Assembly (NCBI RefSeq): GCF_001019615.1
Contig: NZ_JNBQ01000003.1
Coordinates: 124,001 to 188,000 of the forward strand
Direction: 5' to 3'
From: Cellulosimicrobium funkei
GTDB lineage: Bacteria > Actinomycetota > Actinomycetes > Actinomycetales > Cellulomonadaceae
Length of the DNA: 64,000 bases
Shown here: positions 61,274 through 64,000 of the stretch, piece by piece
Layout: every line of letters begins with the position of its first letter
Numbering within the stretch: the stretch's first letter is position 1
Notes under the pieces: generated by a model
What the model saw: only the letters and a program-made list of their open reading frames with translations
Databases searched by the model: none
Told to the model about the DNA's origin: nothing
Translations under genes and position numbers: made by a program

Positions 61274-62689
61274 TCAGGCCGGGGTCGCCTCCGCGGCAGC
61301 GCGGGCGGCCGCGGGGAAGGCGTCGAGGATGCGGGCCACCGCGGCGTCGTCGTGGGCCGCGGAGACGAACCACGCCTCGAACACCGACGGCGGGAGGCTC
61401 ACGCCCGCGTCGAGCATCGCGTGGAAGAACGCCCGGTACCGGAACGTCTCCTGCGCTTGGGCCTGCGCGTAGTCGCGCACCCCGGCGCTCGCGGCGAGCT
61501 CGCCGAAGAACACGGAGAACAGGGAGCCCGCCCGCTGCACGCGGTGCGGGACGCCCGCGGCGTCGAGCGCCGAGCCCACGGCCGACGACAGCACGCCCGC
61601 GACCTCGTCCACACGCGCGTAGACCGCGTCGTCGGCGAGGCGCAGCGTGGCGAGGCCGGCCGCGACCGCGACCGGGTTCCCGGACAGCGTGCCCGCCTGG
61701 TAGACGGGCCCGAGCGGCGCGAGCTGGTCCATGACGGTCGCCGGACCGCCGACCGCTGCGACGGGCATCCCGCCGCCCACGACCTTGCCGAACGTGAACA
61801 GGTCGGGCGTGTAGCCGTCCGCGCCCTGGCCGCGCAGGACGGCGTTCTCGAGCCCCCACCACCCGCTCGGCCCGACGCGGAAGCCCGTGAGCACCTCGTC
61901 GAGGATCAGCAGCGCGCCGTGCGCGGCCGTGATGCGGCGCAGGCCCTCGTTGAAGCCCTCCGCGGGCGGGACGACACCCATGTTGGCGGGCGACGCCTCG
62001 GTGATGACGGCCGCGATCTCCGACCCGCGCTCCGCGAACGCCGCCTCGACCGCCGCGAGGTCGTTGTACGGGAGCACGAGCGTCTCGGCCGCCGTCGCCT
62101 CGGTGACCCCGGCCGAGCCGGGCAGGGCGAGCGTCGCGACGCCCGACCCCGCCTCCGCGAGCAGCGCGTCCACGTGCCCGTGGTAGCAGCCGGCGAACTT
62201 CACGACGACGTCGCGCCCGGTCACGCCGCGTGCGAGGCGGATCGCGGTCATCGTGGCCTCGGTACCCGTGGACACGAGGCGCACGCGCTCCGCAGCGGGG
62301 ACCCGGCGGCGGATCTCCTCCGCGAGCTCGACCTCGCCGAGCGTCGGCGCGCCGAACGACAGCCCGCGGGCGGCGGCCTCCTGGACCGCCCGTACGACGT
62401 CCGGGTGCGCGTGGCCGAGCAGCGCCGGGCCCCACGAGCACACGAGGTCCACGTACTCGCGCCCCGCGACGTCGGTGACGTACGGGCCGCGGGCCGAGGC
62501 CAGGAACCGCGGGTCGCCGCCCACGGACCCGTACGCGCGGACCGGCGAGCTCACGCCGCCCGGCAGCACGCCCTGCGCGCGCACGAACGCGGCGTGGTTG
62601 TCCGCCCCGCCCGCGCCCGGCGCGCCGAACAGCGCCGCGTTCTCCGCCTGCACGGCCTCCGCCGTCCCGAAGCCTCCGGTGTCCGTCAT
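61274..62689 (-). CDS. hemL: glutamate-1-semialdehyde 2,1-aminomutase
   Basis: 471 residues, class III aminotransferase fold. [50 protein letters not shown] and [12 protein letters not shown] are present. The PLP lysine is in [17 protein letters not shown]. The usual EPVAGNMG reads EASPANMG here, a small variation. It converts glutamate-1-semialdehyde to 5-aminolaevulinate in the C5 haem pathway. ATG 62689 overlaps the hemB stop (ATGA), so hemD-hemB-hemL run leftwards as one operon. Confidence 0.95.
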   Translation of the reverse strand: MTDTGGFGTAEAVQAENAALFGAPGAGGADNHAAFVRAQGVLPGGVSSPVRAYGSVGGDPRFLASARGPYVTDVAGREYVDLVCSWGPALLGHAHPDVVRAVQEAAARGLSFGAPTLGEVELAEEIRRRVPAAERVRLVSTGTEATMTAIRLARGVTGRDVVVKFAGCYHGHVDALLAEAGSGVATLALPGSAGVTEATAAETLVLPYNDLAAVEAAFAERGSEIAAVITEASPANMGVVPPAEGFNEGLRRITAAHGALLILDEVLTGFRVGPSGWWGLENAVLRGQGADGYTPDLFTFGKVVGGGMPVAAVGGPATVMDQLAPLGPVYQAGTLSGNPVAVAAGLATLRLADDAVYARVDEVAGVLSSAVGSALDAAGVPHRVQRAGSLFSVFFGELAASAGVRDYAQAQAQETFRYRAFFHAMLDAGVSLPPSVFEAWFVSAAHDDAAVARILDAFPAAARAAAEATPA

Positions 62690-63720
62690 GCCCGCGTCCT
62701 TCCGTCGTTCTCGTCCAGCCAGCCCGCGAGCTCCGTCGCCCAGTAGGTGAGGATCACGTCCGCGCCGGCGCGCTTGATGCCGAGCACCGACTCCGTGACG
62801 GCGGCGCGCCGGTCGATCCAGCCGTTCGCCGCGGCGGCCTCGATCATCGCGTACTCGCCCGACACCTGGTACGCCGCGACCGGCACCGGCGACATCTCCG
62901 CGACCGCGGCGAGCACGTCCAGGTACGACCCGGCGGGCTTCACCATGACCATGTCCGCGCCCTCGGCGAGGTCGAGGTCGGCCTCGCGCAGGCCCTCGCG
63001 CGCGTTGCCCGCGTCCATCTGGTACGTGCGGCGGTCGCCCTGGAGCGCCGAGTCCACGGCCTCGCGGAACGGCCCGTAGAACGCGCTCGCGTACTTCGCG
63101 GAGTAGGCGAGGATGCCCACGTCGTCGAACCCCGCGGCGTCCAGCGCCTCCCGGATCACGCCGACCTGGCCGTCCATCATCCCCGACGGCGCCACGACGT
63201 CCGCGCCCGCGCGCGCCTGCGCCACGGCCATCGACGCGTAGCGGTCGAGCGTCGCGTCGTTGTCGACGACGACGCCCCCGTCGCGACCCTCGGCCAGCAC
63301 GCCGCAGTGCCCGTGGTCGGTGAACTCGTCGAGGCACGTGTCGGCCATGACGACCGGCCCGCCGCCGGCGTGCTCGCGCGCCGCCTCGACCGCGACCCGG
63401 ATGCCGCGCTGGAGGATGCCGTCCGCGGCGTCCGCCTGCGTGCCGGTCGCGTCGCGCTCGGCGGGGATGCCGAACAGCATGACGCCGCCCACGCCCGCGC
63501 GCGCCGCCTCGCGCACGGCGTCCGCGAGCGTCGCCTCCGTGTGCTGCACGACGCCGGGCATCGACGAGATCGGGCGCGGCGCGTCCAGGCCCTCCTTGAC
63601 GAACAGCGGCAGCACCAGGTCCGACGCGTGCACGCGCGTCTCCGTGACGAGCCGCCGCACGCGGGGGCTCGTGCGCAGGCGGCGCGGCCGGTGGTGGCCG
63701 ACGGGAAGCTGGTGGGTCAC
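62686..63720 (-). CDS. hemB: porphobilinogen synthase (5-aminolaevulinate dehydratase)
   Basis: 344 residues, TIM barrel. The catalytic lysines lie in [14 protein letters not shown] and [12 protein letters not shown]. The metal segment [14 protein letters not shown] has Cys, Asp and Cys where zinc enzymes have three Cys, so the metal use may be mixed Zn/Mg. It joins two 5-aminolaevulinates into porphobilinogen. The GTG start overlaps the hemD stop by four bases. Confidence 0.95.
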   Translation of the reverse strand: MTHQLPVGHHRPRRLRTSPRVRRLVTETRVHASDLVLPLFVKEGLDAPRPISSMPGVVQHTEATLADAVREAARAGVGGVMLFGIPAERDATGTQADAADGILQRGIRVAVEAAREHAGGGPVVMADTCLDEFTDHGHCGVLAEGRDGGVVVDNDATLDRYASMAVAQARAGADVVAPSGMMDGQVGVIREALDAAGFDDVGILAYSAKYASAFYGPFREAVDSALQGDRRTYQMDAGNAREGLREADLDLAEGADMVMVKPAGSYLDVLAAVAEMSPVPVAAYQVSGEYAMIEAAAANGWIDRRAAVTESVLGIKRAGADVILTYWATELAGWLDENDGRTRA

Positions 63721-64000
63721 GAGGGGTCTCCTTCGTCGGTCGGGTCGGCGGCGTCGGTCGGGTCGGCAGCCTGGGGTGCGGCCGGGTCGCCCGACAGGAC
63801 GGTGGTGAGCGCGGCCGCGAGCGCGGGGTCGGTCGGACGCTCGGCCACGGCGTCGAGCCGCAGCCCGACGGCGCGCGCCGCCCGCGCGGTCGGGTCGCCG
63901 ATCGCGACGCCCGCGACGTCGGTGCGCGGGCCGAGCTGTCGTGCGACCTCGCGCGCGACGCTCCCCGAGGTCAGCACGACGGCGTCCACCTCGCCCGCGC
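63717..64000 (-). CDS. hemD: uroporphyrinogen-III synthase, C-terminal part (5' end outside window)
   Basis: The last 94 residues are visible: [20 protein letters not shown], then [38 protein letters not shown], which match the HemD C-terminal domain (TS-x-x-S and IG-x-x-TA motifs). The end is a low-complexity stretch ([14 protein letters not shown]). The frame continues past the window's right edge. It cyclises hydroxymethylbilane for haem synthesis. Its stop lies inside the hemB GTG. Confidence 0.85.
   Translation of the reverse strand, partial: AGEVDAVVLTSGSVAREVARQLGPRTDVAGVAIGDPTARAARAVGLRLDAVAERPTDPALAAALTTVLSGDPAAPQAADPTDAADPTDEGDPS

Noticed and set aside
63717-64000. Short hemD frame as a truncated or broken gene
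   Set aside because: The frame is still open at the window's edge and contains a normal C-terminal domain. The truncation is due to the window limit.
1-64000. rRNA, tRNA, insertion sequences or prophage
   Set aside because: Reading through the intergenic regions showed no tRNA-like cloverleaf, rRNA segment, transposase or integrase coding sequence. A covariance-model scan would be needed to exclude a small RNA.

Overview
The window is about 64 kb of very GC-rich DNA with short intergenic gaps, frequent ATGA/GTGA start-stop overlaps, many GTG starts and several apparently leaderless genes. That fits an actinobacterium. The beta-glucosidase genes and general protein character suggest Micrococcales of the Cellulomonas/Cellulosimicrobium type, but the genus is an inference. 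I see no rRNA, tRNA, transposase, integrase, phage gene or CRISPR array. The segment reads as chromosomal.

Layout. 1-5.9 kb: the end of a YibE/F-type membrane protein, a ketopantoate-reductase-like enzyme and a 1386-residue membrane protein. 6.1-19.1 kb: an AgrA/AgrC-like pair (LytTR response regulator plus GHKL sensor kinase), then three different GH3 glycosidases (a lipoprotein, a domain-permuted membrane-anchored form and a cytoplasmic-type form), a small lipoprotein, a GtrA-like protein and a GT2 glycosyltransferase. The first and second GH3 genes share a paired direct-repeat promoter at identical spacing, which is the likely LytTR target. 19.1-30.7 kb: an Lrp/AsnC regulator divergent from a tightly coupled branched-chain amino acid (leucine) degradation operon: bkdABC, accD1-accA1 (methylcrotonyl-CoA carboxylase type), acyl-CoA dehydrogenase, MaoC-like protein and CitE-like lyase. 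The gene set matches mycobacterial Rv2495c-Rv2502c. Five copies of a 60-bp palindromic element sit inside these coding sequences without breaking them.

30.8-42.2 kb: a Sel1-repeat protein with a papain-fold-toxin-like domain, a YiiX-like permuted NlpC/P60 protein, a MarR regulator divergent from a SnoaL-like gene with clear operators, the proton-translocating transhydrogenase pntAB, a DUF4333 lipoprotein, a membrane/pseudokinase/flippase-like fusion and an HdeD-like protein. 42.5-48.3 kb: a complete peptide-type ABC importer with a fused double ATPase. 48.4-54.6 kb: a hypothetical protein, a CPBP-family protein, an SPFH-RHH pair, and a membrane protein/HTH/ABC exporter operon behind a palindromic operator.

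54.8-58.5 kb: the copper operon csoR-copZ-copA, with two CsoR operators. 58.7-61.1 kb: a small multidrug-export-family protein, a DUF2330 protein and a second HdeD-like protein. 61.3-64 kb: haem genes hemD(partial)-hemB-hemL, leftward. Three copies of another palindrome of about 60 bp, a REP-like family unlike the in-gene element, lie between genes at 29.1, 54.7 and 61.2 kb.

The strongest candidates for something new are the in-frame palindromic coding repeats confined to the leucine operon, the LytTR-controlled GH3/GtrA/GT2 locus with its twin promoters, and the toxin-fold protein lacking its catalytic cysteine.
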